A stretch of DNA of 64,000 nt from JAKLQR01 sp963753165 (GTDB lineage Bacteria; Nitrospirota; Thermodesulfovibrionia; Thermodesulfovibrionales; SM23-35), in assembly GCA_963753165.1 (NCBI GenBank), contig CAVWBP010000031.1:11934-75933 (forward strand), written 5' to 3'. Under the pieces are notes generated by a model, which was not told where the DNA came from, did no database searches, and was given only the letters and a program-made list of their open reading frames with translations. Both the position numbers and the translations under genes were made by a program. Shown piece after piece: positions 1 through 8,494 of the stretch; position 1 is the stretch's first letter; the number at the start of each line of letters is the position of its first letter.

Positions 1-628
1 TAAGGACAACGTCGTTGAATATCTGGAGGGCAAACTGCGCAAATTCAACTCCGTACTCTGCCACTTCCACAATCTTCAGACGGTCTTCCTCGGTCAGCGG
101 CTTTGATACCCCTCCCGGGAGGCCGCAGACCGGATGGATCACCCTTCCCCCGATATGGGTAATGATCTCACGGCACCCTTTCCTTAGTTTGATTACCTTC
201 CCTGCGATCTCCAGGCCAACCTTTGCAATGACTCCCAGGATATTCCTTTCACCGGGAGCAGCGGACGGGCCGACTACAAAATCCGGGCCGCCGAGGAAGA
301 AGAAATGGAGCATATGGTCTTCGAGCATAAATGCAGAGTACATCAGTTCCCTGATCTTCTTTGCAGCAGGAGGAGGTTCAACCTTGAACAGGGAGTCCAG
401 AGCCTTGGCTGAACACAGGTGATGTGTCGTAGGACATACGCCGCAGATCTTCGGCGTAATCCGCGGCATCTCCTCAGCAGGACGCCCGACGGAGAAGACC
501 TCAAACCCCCTCAGTTCAGGGACCTGGAAATAGGCCCTCTCCACGTCACCCTGTCCGTCGAGAAATATCTCTATCTTGCCGTGGCCTTCAAGTCTTGTGA
601 TCGGGTCTATGGTAATACGGTTCTTCAT
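1..628 (-). CDS. mvhA: F420-non-reducing [NiFe] hydrogenase large subunit MvhA, N-terminal part (runs off window)
   Basis: Reverse-strand reading frame that opens with an ATG at 626-628 and continues past base 1, giving about 209 residues. The start reads MKNRITIDPITRLEGHGK, the usual N-terminus of [NiFe] hydrogenase large subunits, followed near residue 60 by ICGVCPTTHH, the proximal Cys-x-x-Cys ligand pair of the NiFe site. The C-terminal CxxC pair lies outside the window, so catalytic completeness cannot be checked. It starts 4 bases after mvhG stops and is the last visible gene of hdrA-mvhD-mvhG-mvhA. In this family it oxidises H2, or evolves it, passing electrons through MvhG and MvhD to HdrA in the cytoplasm. 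Confidence 0.9.
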   Translation of the reverse strand, partial: MKNRITIDPITRLEGHGKIEIFLDGQGDVERAYFQVPELRGFEVFSVGRPAEEMPRITPKICGVCPTTHHLCSAKALDSLFKVEPPPAAKKIRELMYSAFMLEDHMLHFFFLGGPDFVVGPSAAPGERNILGVIAKVGLEIAGKVIKLRKGCREIITHIGGRVIHPVCGLPGGVSKPLTEEDRLKIVEVAEYGVEFAQFALQIFNDVVL

Positions 629-632
629 ATCT

Positions 633-1598
633 TTAGATATCCAGTCTTCTCCTCAGCATGGATGCCGGCAATGAATAGAAGTAGAAAATTCCTGCAGGAT
701 CAACAATGGAGTCCATGATGCGTTTTATTTCTTCCTCGTCATTCATATCGATAATTGATGCGAGTGCAGAGAGGAATTTCGCCCCCTGATCTTCAACCCT
801 GCTTGTGGAACCGAAACAGCCCCTGCACGGCATATTTGCGTTGATGCACCGCTCACCGCATCCGTCGCGCGTGGCAGGTCCGAGACAGATGATCCCCTGG
901 TCCAGGAAACACCTGTCAGGATCGAGCATCACTTCATGCACTCTCCTGATCTCTTTTATGCTCGCAGATTCAGGCTTTGTCGTCTTCCTCTTGCAGGTGT
1001 CACACAGAGCCTTGTCCGGGGCAAGGACAGTCCCTTTCTCCGGAAGGTTCCCGGAAAGAATCGCCTCCACTGCCTTCATGATGAGGTCAGGAGGAGGAGC
1101 ACATCCGGGGAGATAGTAATCCACGTCGATAACCTGGTCCAATGTATACACAGTATCATAAAATTCCGGTAAAGTTAATTCCCCAACCTCGACCTGCGTC
1201 TTCTCCTGCGGGAGTATTTTCCCGGGATTGTCATTAGACGGCGCATTGAAATATACCCAGTCAAATATTTTCTCACGGTTCACAAAATTCGCAAGCCCCG
1301 GGATGCCGCCGATGTGCGCGCAGGCGCCGAACGCCACGACAAGTCCTGATTTCTTCCTGAGCAGTTTTGCCATATGTTCCTGCTCTCCCGTCCTGATTGC
1401 GCCATTGATGAAACTGACTGCGATTTCGCCGTCCCCCAGGGCTTCAACATCCTTGACCTTGAAGTCCATGGCTACCGGCCAGAATACAATCTCCACGGCT
1501 TCCACAACCTTGAGGATATCTTCAGCAAGGTCGACTACCGCCTCTTCACAGCCTCCGCATGACGCGCACCAGTAGAACGCGACTTTCGGTTTACCCAA
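633..1598 (-). CDS. mvhG: F420-non-reducing hydrogenase small subunit MvhG
   Basis: A 321-residue Fe-S subunit of group 3c [NiFe] hydrogenase. The N-terminus carries the proximal-cluster motif CASCGGCEE (from about residue 11). Further Cys groups occur at GACAHIGG, PGCAPPP and, near the C-terminus, CGERCINANMPCRGCFG, matching the three-cluster small subunits of the Mvh type. There is no Tat signal peptide, so the enzyme is cytoplasmic. It relays electrons from the NiFe site to MvhD. It overlaps the mvhD 3' end by 8 bases and is followed after 4 bases by mvhA, so the genes are probably translationally coupled. Confidence 0.92.
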   Translation of the reverse strand: MGKPKVAFYWCASCGGCEEAVVDLAEDILKVVEAVEIVFWPVAMDFKVKDVEALGDGEIAVSFINGAIRTGEQEHMAKLLRKKSGLVVAFGACAHIGGIPGLANFVNREKIFDWVYFNAPSNDNPGKILPQEKTQVEVGELTLPEFYDTVYTLDQVIDVDYYLPGCAPPPDLIMKAVEAILSGNLPEKGTVLAPDKALCDTCKRKTTKPESASIKEIRRVHEVMLDPDRCFLDQGIICLGPATRDGCGERCINANMPCRGCFGSTSRVEDQGAKFLSALASIIDMNDEEEIKRIMDSIVDPAGIFYFYSLPASMLRRRLDI

Positions 1599-2019
1599 CC
1601 CGCCGTTCCTCCTTTGCAGTCGTGAGCGGACCCAGTTTTTTTACTGTCGCAACCATATCCGTGATCACCTCAACAAACTTCTCTCCTTCACTTGCAGAGA
1701 CCCAGTCAAGGCGAAGCCGTCCTTCATCGATGCCGAACTGTTTCACCATGCGCTTCAGGAGATGAAATCTTCTGAGCGCTTTATAATTGCCCTCTTTATA
1801 ATGGCAATCCCCGGGGTGACATCCAAGGATGAGGACTCCGTCAGCTCCCGACTGGAATGCTTTCAGAACAAACTGGGGGTCGATTCTTCCGGTGCACATG
1901 ACGCGGATTACCCTCACATTGGGAGGATAGGTTTTCCGTGAGCTTCCCGCAGCATCCGCACCTGCATAGGAACACCAGTTGCAGAGAAATCCGATGATCT
2001 TTGGTTCGAAGTCTTTTAT
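1591..2019 (-). CDS. mvhD: Hydrogenase/heterodisulfide reductase coupling subunit MvhD, probable AUA start
   Basis: A [2Fe-2S] protein that links MvhAG to HdrA. The Cys residues sit in FLCNWCSYAGAD, VMCTGRID and LGCHPGDCHY, all typical of MvhD. The first conventional start in frame is a GTG at 1917, which would remove the N-terminal Cys motif. The conserved reading continues upstream to an in-frame TGA at 2034-2032 with no ATG, GTG, TTG or CTG between. The best start is ATA at 2019-2017. It is preceded at good spacing by AGGAGGT and overlaps the hdrA stop as ATAA, the same geometry as the usual ATGA coupling. The resulting length of 142 residues matches the family. A base error changing ATG to ATA cannot be excluded, but ATG would still leave the overlapping hdrA stop as TGA. 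Confidence 0.85.
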   Translation of the reverse strand: MKDFEPKIIGFLCNWCSYAGADAAGSSRKTYPPNVRVIRVMCTGRIDPQFVLKAFQSGADGVLILGCHPGDCHYKEGNYKALRRFHLLKRMVKQFGIDEGRLRLDWVSASEGEKFVEVITDMVATVKKLGPLTTAKEERRVG

Positions 2020-4047
2020 TTCAGGACCTCCTCAATTTCTGCGAATATCTGTTCTTCTGTAAAATGTTTGCCTTTGAGACACCCGCTCGGGCAGGCTGCA
2101 ACACAGGTCCCGCACCCCTTACAGAGGACGGTATTCACCACCGCGATCTTTTTCTCTTTATCGAACATGATCGCTTTATACGGGCACAAAGCTATACAGG
2201 TCATGCACCCTGCACAACTGTTTTCGTCTGCCTCTGCGGTTATGACATCGAGTTCCAGTTTCCTTCCCGGCACGAGGGCTGAAAGCACCTGCCCTGCCGC
2301 GGCAGCACCCTGAGCAACCGACCCCTGGATATCCTTTGGCCCCTGACAGCATCCTGCGATAAAAACCCCTTCGATATTGGTAGAAACCGGGGCGAGTTTT
2401 GTATGTCCTTCTGCAAAGAACCCGTCCCCGCCGGTCGTGATAAGGAGCATTTCCGATAGCCGCGAGGTATCCCGCGCAGGGATTATGGCGGGGCAGAGCA
2501 CCACCATATCGGCGGCGAGAGCATTTTCCTTCCCCGACACATCGACACAGGAGACTGAGAGGGAGTCTTTATTCTGTTTCACCGCAACACTCAGGGGAAG
2601 GTTGGTATGGAGAAAATGAATATTCTTCTTCCCCTTCAGTGAATCCAGAAATTCCTGATTATCCTTGCCCGGCACACACCAGTCAGCGTATATGTCGTAT
2701 ATCTTTGCCGCGGGGGCATGTTTCTCGACCAGACGGGCAAATTTAAGGGCATAGAGACAGCATACACCCGAACAGTATTCTTTATGCTTCTTGTCACGGC
2801 TGCCTACACAATGAATGATTGCCAGGGACCTGGGCTCCTGTCCGTTTTTCATGAGCAGTTTTCCGCCCGTGGGTCCTGTCTGAGAGAGTATCCGTTCAAA
2901 CTCCAGGCCGGTATACACCTCGGGAAGCTTGCCGTATCCGAATTGCGGAAGGACCGAGGGATCGTAAAGCTCAAAGCCGATTGCCACGATTATGCTGCCG
3001 ATATTCCTTTCGAGGATTTCATCCTGTTTGTCATAGGTGATCGCATCGAACATACAGGCTTCCTGACAGGCGGTACAATCCTGCTTCTTGTAATTCTCAA
3101 ATTCTTCCTGTGTGATAAGACCAAGATCGAGCGCTTCCTGCACCATGCCTGAATCCGTTTTCGCAAACCTCAGGCAATGCCCCTGGTCGAGAACCGGCAC
3201 GTTCGGGAGGGCGCCGGTATACGGGACATAGATTGCTTTGCGGTCGCTCAGATGATAGTCGAACTCATTCCTGACCGAAACCGGGCAGGGTTCATAACAG
3301 GCGCCGCAGCCGATGCATTTCTCTTTATCAACACAGGTGGCTCTTCTTTTTTATTTTCACCGAAAAATTCCCGAGATATCCGAGGACCTCCACCACTTCG
3401 CTGCTGGTGATCAGCTCAATGTTCTCATCATGGAGGATCTCGTCCATCTTCGGTTCGAGCATACAGGAAGCACATTCCATCTTCGGGAAGACTTCTTCAT
3501 ATCGTGCAACCCTGCCCCCCACAAAAGAGTTCTTCTCGACGAGGTATACTTTTCTTCCGGCCTTTGCAAGGAGCTGTGCGGCTTCCATGCCTGCAGGTCC
3601 GGCCCCAATGACAAGCACATCGGTATTGCATTCGATCTCTTTTTTCTCAAGCGGTTCATGGAGCATAACCCGCTTCACCGCAGCGCGTATGTAGGCTTTT
3701 GCCTTTTCCGTGGCTGCTGCTTTATCAGCGGTCACCCAGGCAACCTGCTCCCTGATATTCACCATCTGGAAAAGATAAGGATTAAAGCCTGCCCTGAGGA
3801 GTGTATTTCTGAATGTCTTCTCGTGTTCCTTTGGCGTGCATGCAACGATTACAATCCGCTCAGGCTTTTCCTGCGCAACATCCGAGGCCAGGAAATTTTT
3901 TCCGTCCTCTGAACAAAGAAGTGGCTGCTCTTTTACATACGCGACATTTTCAAGGCGGGATGAAAATTGGACAAGGTCGTCAATATCTATATTCTCGGAA
4001 ATATTATTTCCGCACTTGCAGATATAGACACCGACCCTAACCTGCAT
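2016..4047 (-). CDS. hdrA: HdrA-like FAD/Fe-S protein, split by one frameshift
   Basis: Two consecutive reverse frames (3328-4047 and 2016-3200 extended upstream) together make one HdrA-type flavoprotein of about 675 residues. Part one has the N-terminal Cys motif, the FAD dinucleotide-binding VIGAGPAGMEAAQLL and the CASCML Cys pair. Part two opens with a ferredoxin motif (CIGCGAC) and ends with two more [4Fe-4S] motifs, CAGCMTCIALC and CKGCGTCVAAC. The frames are offset by one extra base in or near the A-rich stretch at 3343-3352. The protein is the flavin site for electron bifurcation or confurcation with MvhDGA. No hdrB or hdrC lies next to it. A strong promoter lies upstream at 4114-4144. 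The break is more likely a sequence error than a true split gene. Confidence 0.85.
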
Positions 4048-4094
4048 GATGCCTGCTCCGGTTCTCAGAATCCTTATTAATCCTTATAATTCCT

Positions 4095-4144
4095 CCAAGA
4101 ACCATCTTGGGATATTATAAACCTATTCTGCATTGCTCTGTCAA
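4095..4144 (-). promoter_or_regulatory. Promoter and possible operator of the hdrA-mvh operon
   Basis: Read on the minus strand: TTGACA at 4144-4139, a 19-base spacer, and TATAAT at 4119-4114. Just downstream, where transcription should begin, is the inverted repeat CCAAGA-acca-TCTTGG (4095-4110). A dyad over the start point is a classic place for a repressor operator, but no regulator is encoded next to it. The spacer is 2 bases longer than ideal; TTTATA two bases closer is an alternative -10. Confidence 0.55.
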
Positions 4145-4252
4145 TAAATATAGAGTAATATTAGCACGTTTTGCAATTTTCCTGAAGCAATAATTGCATG
4201 ACAACAAAACGCGTAAATTTTTACGGAAGTGACGAGAGCGCACAAGTATTAC

Positions 4253-4282
4253 TTGTTTCCGGTGACATGATAGCTTTATAAT
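4253..4282 (+). promoter_or_regulatory. Likely promoter of tRNA-Ala
   Basis: TTGTTT at 4253-4258 and a perfect TATAAT at 4277-4282, separated by 18 bases. Transcription would start about 20 bases before the tRNA. Two short perfect palindromes sit just upstream: CGTAAA-tt-TTTACG (4212-4225) and CAAGTA-t-TACTTG (4243-4255). The second overlaps the -35 box. Confidence 0.45.
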
Positions 4283-4311
4283 TAGAAACACTCAGGAATA
4301 TATATCATAAC

Positions 4312-4387
4312 GGGCGGTTAGCTCAGTTGGGAGAGCGCCACGTTCGCAACGTGGAAGTCGGGGGTTCAAGTCCCCTACCGTCCACCA
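4312..4387 (+). tRNA. tRNA-Ala (anticodon CGC)
   Basis: The 76-base sequence folds as a full cloverleaf. The acceptor stem is GGGCGGT/ACCGTCC, with a G3-U70 wobble pair, the known alanine identity element. The D stem is GCTC/GAGC. The anticodon stem is CCACG/CGTGG with loop TTCGCAA, giving anticodon CGC (reads GCG). The T stem GGGGG/CCCCT closes the loop TTCAAGT. The CCA end is encoded in the gene. It is a single isolated tRNA between divergent transcription units. Confidence 0.95.
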
Positions 4388-4543
4388 TATTTTTCCCTTA
4401 TTTTTCAATACCCTCATCTCCGAAAACATGCTCCGGGCTCAAGATTTGCTTTCTCCTTGAATGATTGGTAGAATTATTTTTAAACAGGCAAACATGAGCG
4501 CGCATTCTCTGTGCAATAAGCGCGTATACCTAAGGAGGAACGA

Positions 4544-6184
4544 ATGAAATCCGGGAAAACACCGAACACAGGCGTCACTTTGATCGTGACAGTGCTCATT
4601 TCCTTTCTTTTCATACTGAACAGCTGCGGTGAGAGCACTTCCGGCAGGCCTCAATGTTACATAATAGACAACGATACAGGCGGCTGCGTTGAGAAAGTCA
4701 AGAATATCAGAAACCTGAGCGTTGTATCGAATGACACGAATCACTACAAGGCCGAATATGAAGCGGGGTTCATTCAGGGAAAACTCCAGAAAACCCAGAT
4801 TCTCATGACGCGCGACAACTTCTGGGATATGGCCTATCTGATAGACCCTTCGCACTCTTTCCCGAAACAGATCCCCCCTTCTCCCGGCGAATTGTCTGAA
4901 GCCCGGAGGGTCTTGCAGGAAAATTTCACCTACACGCTTGATTATATCCGGAACCAGAAGGACCCGGTGCTGCTGAAGCATATGAGGAGGCTTCTCTACC
5001 GGATGATCGGTATTTATCACGGAACAAAAATGGGCGAGCCGGTCTCAATCCCCTTCGACGAGACCTGGCTCCCTTCCTTTTCCCAGTCAGAGATGACCCT
5101 GGGATACGAAACACGACACCTCACCTTCATGGATATCTATTTCATCAACGGATTTTCTGACGCATGGGATGTGATTGCATCCCTGGTCGATGCGCCTCTC
5201 CATCACCAGCCGGACAAATGTTCTGCTTTCGTAAAAAAGACTTCAGACGACATCTATATAACCCATAATTCATGGTTTGGATTCCTTTCACAGTCAATGG
5301 CCGTCACGCTCTATATAAACGGTGATTATCTCTCCATGAATGCTATCTCTCCGGGATGCATCGGTTCGGCGAGCGATTTCGGGTATAACAACAAAGGCAT
5401 CCTGTTCAATGAAACCACCCATCACGCCGGATACTCAGAACCCAAAAGCAATGCGCTCTGGATGTTCTGGAGGGCAACGCTTGCCGAGCAGTTTGCCGAT
5501 TCACTCGATTCTTTTTTTGAATATATTTCCCTTGAACCGTCCGGAACGTATATGAACGGATACATGGTGGTAGATTCTCTCAAGAGGGAAATCGGGCTGA
5601 TAGAAATGTCGTATCAGAGCTTCGTATACTTCAGGCCAAATGGGGAAAACGGATATTCAGTCATTACAAAACCTGAAGGTCGTTCGACAGAATATGACCA
5701 CGATCTGGTGCAGCCTGACTATCTGCTGGGGATCAACTATCCTGCCTCTCAGCTGATCAGGGATGAATTGCAGGCGCTTGATACCCGTCCGGCACGGAAG
5801 AGACAGTTCATGGCCATGATCGGGGACGTAAAGGACATCGAATCGGCCAAGAGTCTCATAACCTATACAGACCCGGAGAACCCCCTTTCCATATACGGCA
5901 GATGGGATCTCGGCTATGGGGAGACGCCGACACCCAAGACTGTCCCCGACGGTTCAATAGACGCCAAAGCAGCATCAGCGTCCATGATCGCGTATGTCTC
6001 TAATCTGAAGGGAATACTTGATCTCGATTCCAATAAAAAGGCATTCTGGATGAAATTCGGCACCCCGTATGTGAATGGGAAGCCATTCATATGGAGCGAA
6101 TCTCAATGGAACGGGCAAAAGTTGCGTGGCGTCCCCGACAGGGTGGACGGTGACTATGTCCTGCTCAACACCTACATACGCTAA
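4544..6184 (+). CDS. Phospholipase-B-like lipoprotein (putative Ntn hydrolase)
   Basis: A 546-residue exported lipoprotein. An N-terminal hydrophobic stretch ends in a lipobox (ILNSC, Cys28). The region around residues 226-250 (KCSAFVKKTSDDIYITHNSW) resembles the catalytic N-terminus of the phospholipase-B-like / PLBD family. There a Cys becomes the N-terminal nucleophile after self-cleavage and is followed by a conserved H-N-x-W. Here these would be Cys226, His241, Asn242 and Trp244. By that model residues 1-225 form the propeptide-like chain and the rest the catalytic chain. Substrate unknown; amide or ester lipids are possible. The ribosome-binding site AAGGAGG precedes the ATG at ideal spacing. 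It stands alone between the tRNA and a convergent mgl operon. Family call is from motif resemblance only. Confidence 0.6.
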   Translation: MKSGKTPNTGVTLIVTVLISFLFILNSCGESTSGRPQCYIIDNDTGGCVEKVKNIRNLSVVSNDTNHYKAEYEAGFIQGKLQKTQILMTRDNFWDMAYLIDPSHSFPKQIPPSPGELSEARRVLQENFTYTLDYIRNQKDPVLLKHMRRLLYRMIGIYHGTKMGEPVSIPFDETWLPSFSQSEMTLGYETRHLTFMDIYFINGFSDAWDVIASLVDAPLHHQPDKCSAFVKKTSDDIYITHNSWFGFLSQSMAVTLYINGDYLSMNAISPGCIGSASDFGYNNKGILFNETTHHAGYSEPKSNALWMFWRATLAEQFADSLDSFFEYISLEPSGTYMNGYMVVDSLKREIGLIEMSYQSFVYFRPNGENGYSVITKPEGRSTEYDHDLVQPDYLLGINYPASQLIRDELQALDTRPARKRQFMAMIGDVKDIESAKSLITYTDPENPLSIYGRWDLGYGETPTPKTVPDGSIDAKAASASMIAYVSNLKGILDLDSNKKAFWMKFGTPYVNGKPFIWSESQWNGQKLRGVPDRVDGDYVLLNTYIR

Positions 6185-6282
6185 CGAAAAAAGTGCGGGG
6201 TGATGCTTAAGAGAACGCGGATTCAGTATTTTTGCGGATAATGACAACAAAAGGAACAGCGTTCGCAGTGGATTAAGAATTA

Positions 6283-6418
6283 CTAAGACGGTCATTAGTA
6301 AGGCGACGTTCTTATCGCTCTTTGTCATTGCGGCTTGTCCGCAATCCTTCCGGGTTTTCAGAAAGATTCCCGACAAGCGGGAATGACATCGATGTAGCTT
6401 TACTTCTAGCCGTCTTAG
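6283..6418. repeat. Palindromic intergenic repeat (MITE-like)
   Basis: A 136-base unit bounded by the perfect inverted repeat CTAAGACGG (6283-6291) and CCGTCTTAG (6410-6418). Inside it is a second, longer imperfect palindrome of 22-base arms (6324-6345 and 6366-6387; the right arm read on the minus strand starts GTCATTCCCGCTTGTCG). It has no coding content and lies between convergent genes, where it may also act as a bidirectional terminator. A half copy of the inner arm recurs at 53439-53460. Confidence 0.6.
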
Positions 6419-6426
6419 AAAGTGGA

Positions 6427-7014
6427 CTAGTAGTGTTTCTTTAATTCAAATAAGACTTGTCTTGCAACTGCTTTCAGGGTTTCAAAGACGCCTTTCCCTG
6501 TGACAGCCACGCCCTCAAACCATTGGACATTGCGGGGATTGAGAACCCTGTCCATATCCTCGACAGGGACAATACTGGGGAGGTCTCTCTTGTTGTACTG
6601 TATGGTAAACGGGAGTTTGTCAAGCTCATACCCCTGTTCTGCAAGGTTAATCCGGAGATCGTCGATGCTCTCCATGTTGGATTCCATCCTCTCCAGCTGG
6701 CTGTCGGCAACGAACACAATTCCATCAACGCCTTTGAGAATAAGCTTCCTGCTCGCCGCATAAAACACCTGGCCGGGGACGGTATAGAGATGAAACCGTA
6801 TCTTGAATCCTTTGATTTCACCGAGCGACAGGGGAAGGAAATCAAAGAAGAGCGTTCTTTCGGTCTCCGTTGCGAGGGAGATAAGCTTCCCTTTCTGGTC
6901 GGGGTTGGTCCTCCGGTAGATAAACTGCAGGTTCGTGGTCTTGCCGCAGAGGCCAGGACCGTAATAAACAATCTTTACATTGATTTCACGGGAAGAATAA
7001 TTAATAAAGGACAC
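6427..7014 (-). CDS. mglA: MglA-like small Ras-family GTPase
   Basis: A 195-residue GTPase of the MglA type, which in other bacteria sets cell polarity and drives gliding or pilus switching. The P-loop is GPGLCGKTTN (about residues 19-28), the switch II region is YTVPGQ, and the guanine-specificity motif is NKRD. The start is a GTG 11 bases after mglB ends. Pairing with a roadblock/LC7 protein immediately upstream in the operon is the usual MglA/MglB arrangement, where MglB acts as GTPase-activating partner. Its target in this organism is not visible; no motility genes are adjacent. Confidence 0.88.
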   Translation of the reverse strand: MSFINYSSREINVKIVYYGPGLCGKTTNLQFIYRRTNPDQKGKLISLATETERTLFFDFLPLSLGEIKGFKIRFHLYTVPGQVFYAASRKLILKGVDGIVFVADSQLERMESNMESIDDLRINLAEQGYELDKLPFTIQYNKRDLPSIVPVEDMDRVLNPRNVQWFEGVAVTGKGVFETLKAVARQVLFELKKHY

Positions 7015-7025
7015 GGAATCCGCAC

Positions 7026-7520
7026 CTACTTAAAGAGGTTATCGATGTCTTCGTCACTGATCTCTGCAAAGAACGATTCCTCCAGTTTGCCTGTTCCCTT
7101 TTCTTTTTCAACCTTTTCGATAATCTCATCGAATATCTTTGCCAGCGCATCAGATGCCTTCTTCACGCGTAGTCTCACGAGACCGAGGGAGGTTCTGCTG
7201 TCGAAAATGACCACGAGGATAATTCTCTGTCCGATCAAGGAAATATGGATATTGTCTTTTTCCCCTTCATGGAAGAGAATGGTGAACTCTTTTTCACCGA
7301 GGAGCCGGGCGATGCCGCCGGTCGCTGCAATATTCCCTGCGGTGAGAGACGCCAGTGAAGTTGTATCTATATCATGGGTTTCACCGGCTGACGCGATAAG
7401 CTGACCGTTTTTATCAACGAGGAAAACGACCTTGGCGTTCGACTGCTGATGGAGCTTCTGGAGTTCAGCGTCGATCCTGCTGAACTCCTCCTCATACATT
7501 ATGAGGTCAGAACCCATCAT
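7026..7520 (-). CDS. mglB: MglB-like roadblock/LC7 domain protein
   Basis: A 164-residue protein with a roadblock/LC7 fold (roughly residues 10-125: VVFLVDKNGQLIASAG, then a run of beta strands with IILVVIFD). An acidic C-terminal tail rich in Glu and Lys follows. MglB proteins bind MglA and stimulate GTP hydrolysis. The gene directly precedes mglA on the same strand and is separated by 33 bases from porB upstream, so it could be part of the por transcript. The exact start is uncertain: two adjacent ATGs, and another at MYEEEF. Confidence 0.82.
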   Translation of the reverse strand: MMGSDLIMYEEEFSRIDAELQKLHQQSNAKVVFLVDKNGQLIASAGETHDIDTTSLASLTAGNIAATGGIARLLGEKEFTILFHEGEKDNIHISLIGQRIILVVIFDSRTSLGLVRLRVKKASDALAKIFDEIIEKVEKEKGTGKLEESFFAEISDEDIDNLFK

Positions 7521-7553
7521 GGTTGTAACCCTATCATATTTTCTTGTCTCATA

Positions 7554-8492
7554 TCAAGAGGCAAAACAGGCTTCCTCTTTCTGAAGCTTTTCCCATTCCC
7601 TGTCGATAGACTCCTGAATCTTTCCTATTAACGCCTCGTTCTCCGGTTTGAAAAGGTGTTTGAACCTTCCCTGTGTCTTGAGAAAATCTACCATTGGTTT
7701 CTTCTCCCTCGGCCTGAAGGTTATTTTCGTAACCCCGTTCTCTATCTCATAGAGCGGCCAGTAACAGGTATCAACCGCAAGCCTGCTCAGGGTAATTGCG
7801 TCGTCAGTCCTCGACCTCCATCCCCTGTTACAGGGCGCGATGATATTCATGAACTTCGGTCCGGGTGTCTCAAGGGCTTTCCTGACTTTCCTGACAAGGT
7901 CAGCCCAGTGGCTGGGGGATGCCTGCGCTACATAAGGGATGTTATGGGCAGCCATAATCTTGGTCAGGTTCTTTCTCTGTTCGGTTTTGCCGGGCACAAC
8001 ACTCCCCGCAGGTCTGGTTGTGGTATCCGCTCCAAACGGCGTTGCGCTTGAACGCTGGATCCCCGTGTTCATGTATGCGCCGTTATCATAACAGATATAG
8101 AGCATATCGTGACCGCGCTCCATCGCCCCCGAAAGGCTCTGGAACCCGATATCATACGTTCCCCCGTCACCGCCGAATGCGATGAACTTTATTTCCTTGT
8201 CGATTTTTCCCTGTTTTTTCAATGAACGGTACATGGTTTCAACACCGGACAAAGTAGCGGCAGCGTTTTCGAACGCATTGTGAATCCAGGGGATCTTCCA
8301 TGCAGTATAGTCAGAGATGCAGCTCGAAACCTCGAGACAACCTGTTGCGTTTGATGCAACAAGGGGATAATCAGACGCAAGGAGGACCATTTTCACTACT
8401 ATGGGAGCGCCACAGCCCGCGCAGAGCCGGTGCCCTGGCGCAAATAACATTTCTTTTTTTGAAAGTTCTTTCAGAGTAACTGCCTTTGCCAT
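7554..8492 (-). CDS. porB: Pyruvate (2-oxoacid):ferredoxin oxidoreductase beta subunit PorB
   Basis: A 312-residue thiamine-diphosphate subunit. The N-terminal FAPGHRLCAGCGAP holds Cys ligands of the proximal [4Fe-4S] cluster. GGDGGTYDIGFQSLSGA is the thiamine-diphosphate/Mg2+ binding motif, and a fourth Cys is in IIAPCNRGW. Oxidises pyruvate and CoA to acetyl-CoA, CO2 and reduced ferredoxin, or runs in reverse for CO2 fixation. It follows porA after 2 bases and is the last gene of porC-porD-porA-porB. The operon is separate from, but close to, other ferredoxin-using enzymes (Mvh/Hdr and the NuoEFG-like operon). Confidence 0.93.
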   Translation of the reverse strand: MAKAVTLKELSKKEMLFAPGHRLCAGCGAPIVVKMVLLASDYPLVASNATGCLEVSSCISDYTAWKIPWIHNAFENAAATLSGVETMYRSLKKQGKIDKEIKFIAFGGDGGTYDIGFQSLSGAMERGHDMLYICYDNGAYMNTGIQRSSATPFGADTTTRPAGSVVPGKTEQRKNLTKIMAAHNIPYVAQASPSHWADLVRKVRKALETPGPKFMNIIAPCNRGWRSRTDDAITLSRLAVDTCYWPLYEIENGVTKITFRPREKKPMVDFLKTQGRFKHLFKPENEALIGKIQESIDREWEKLQKEEACFAS

Positions 8493-8494
8493 AA

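Noticed and set aside
15..718. Plus-strand open frames over mvhA
   Set aside because: They are antisense to the hydrogenase large subunit and match nothing.
3328..3360. Programmed -1 frameshift at A AAA AAG in hdrA
   Set aside because: The slippery heptamer is present in the right phase, but a -1 shift leads to the wrong frame. The downstream half needs +1, so a simple extra base is more likely.
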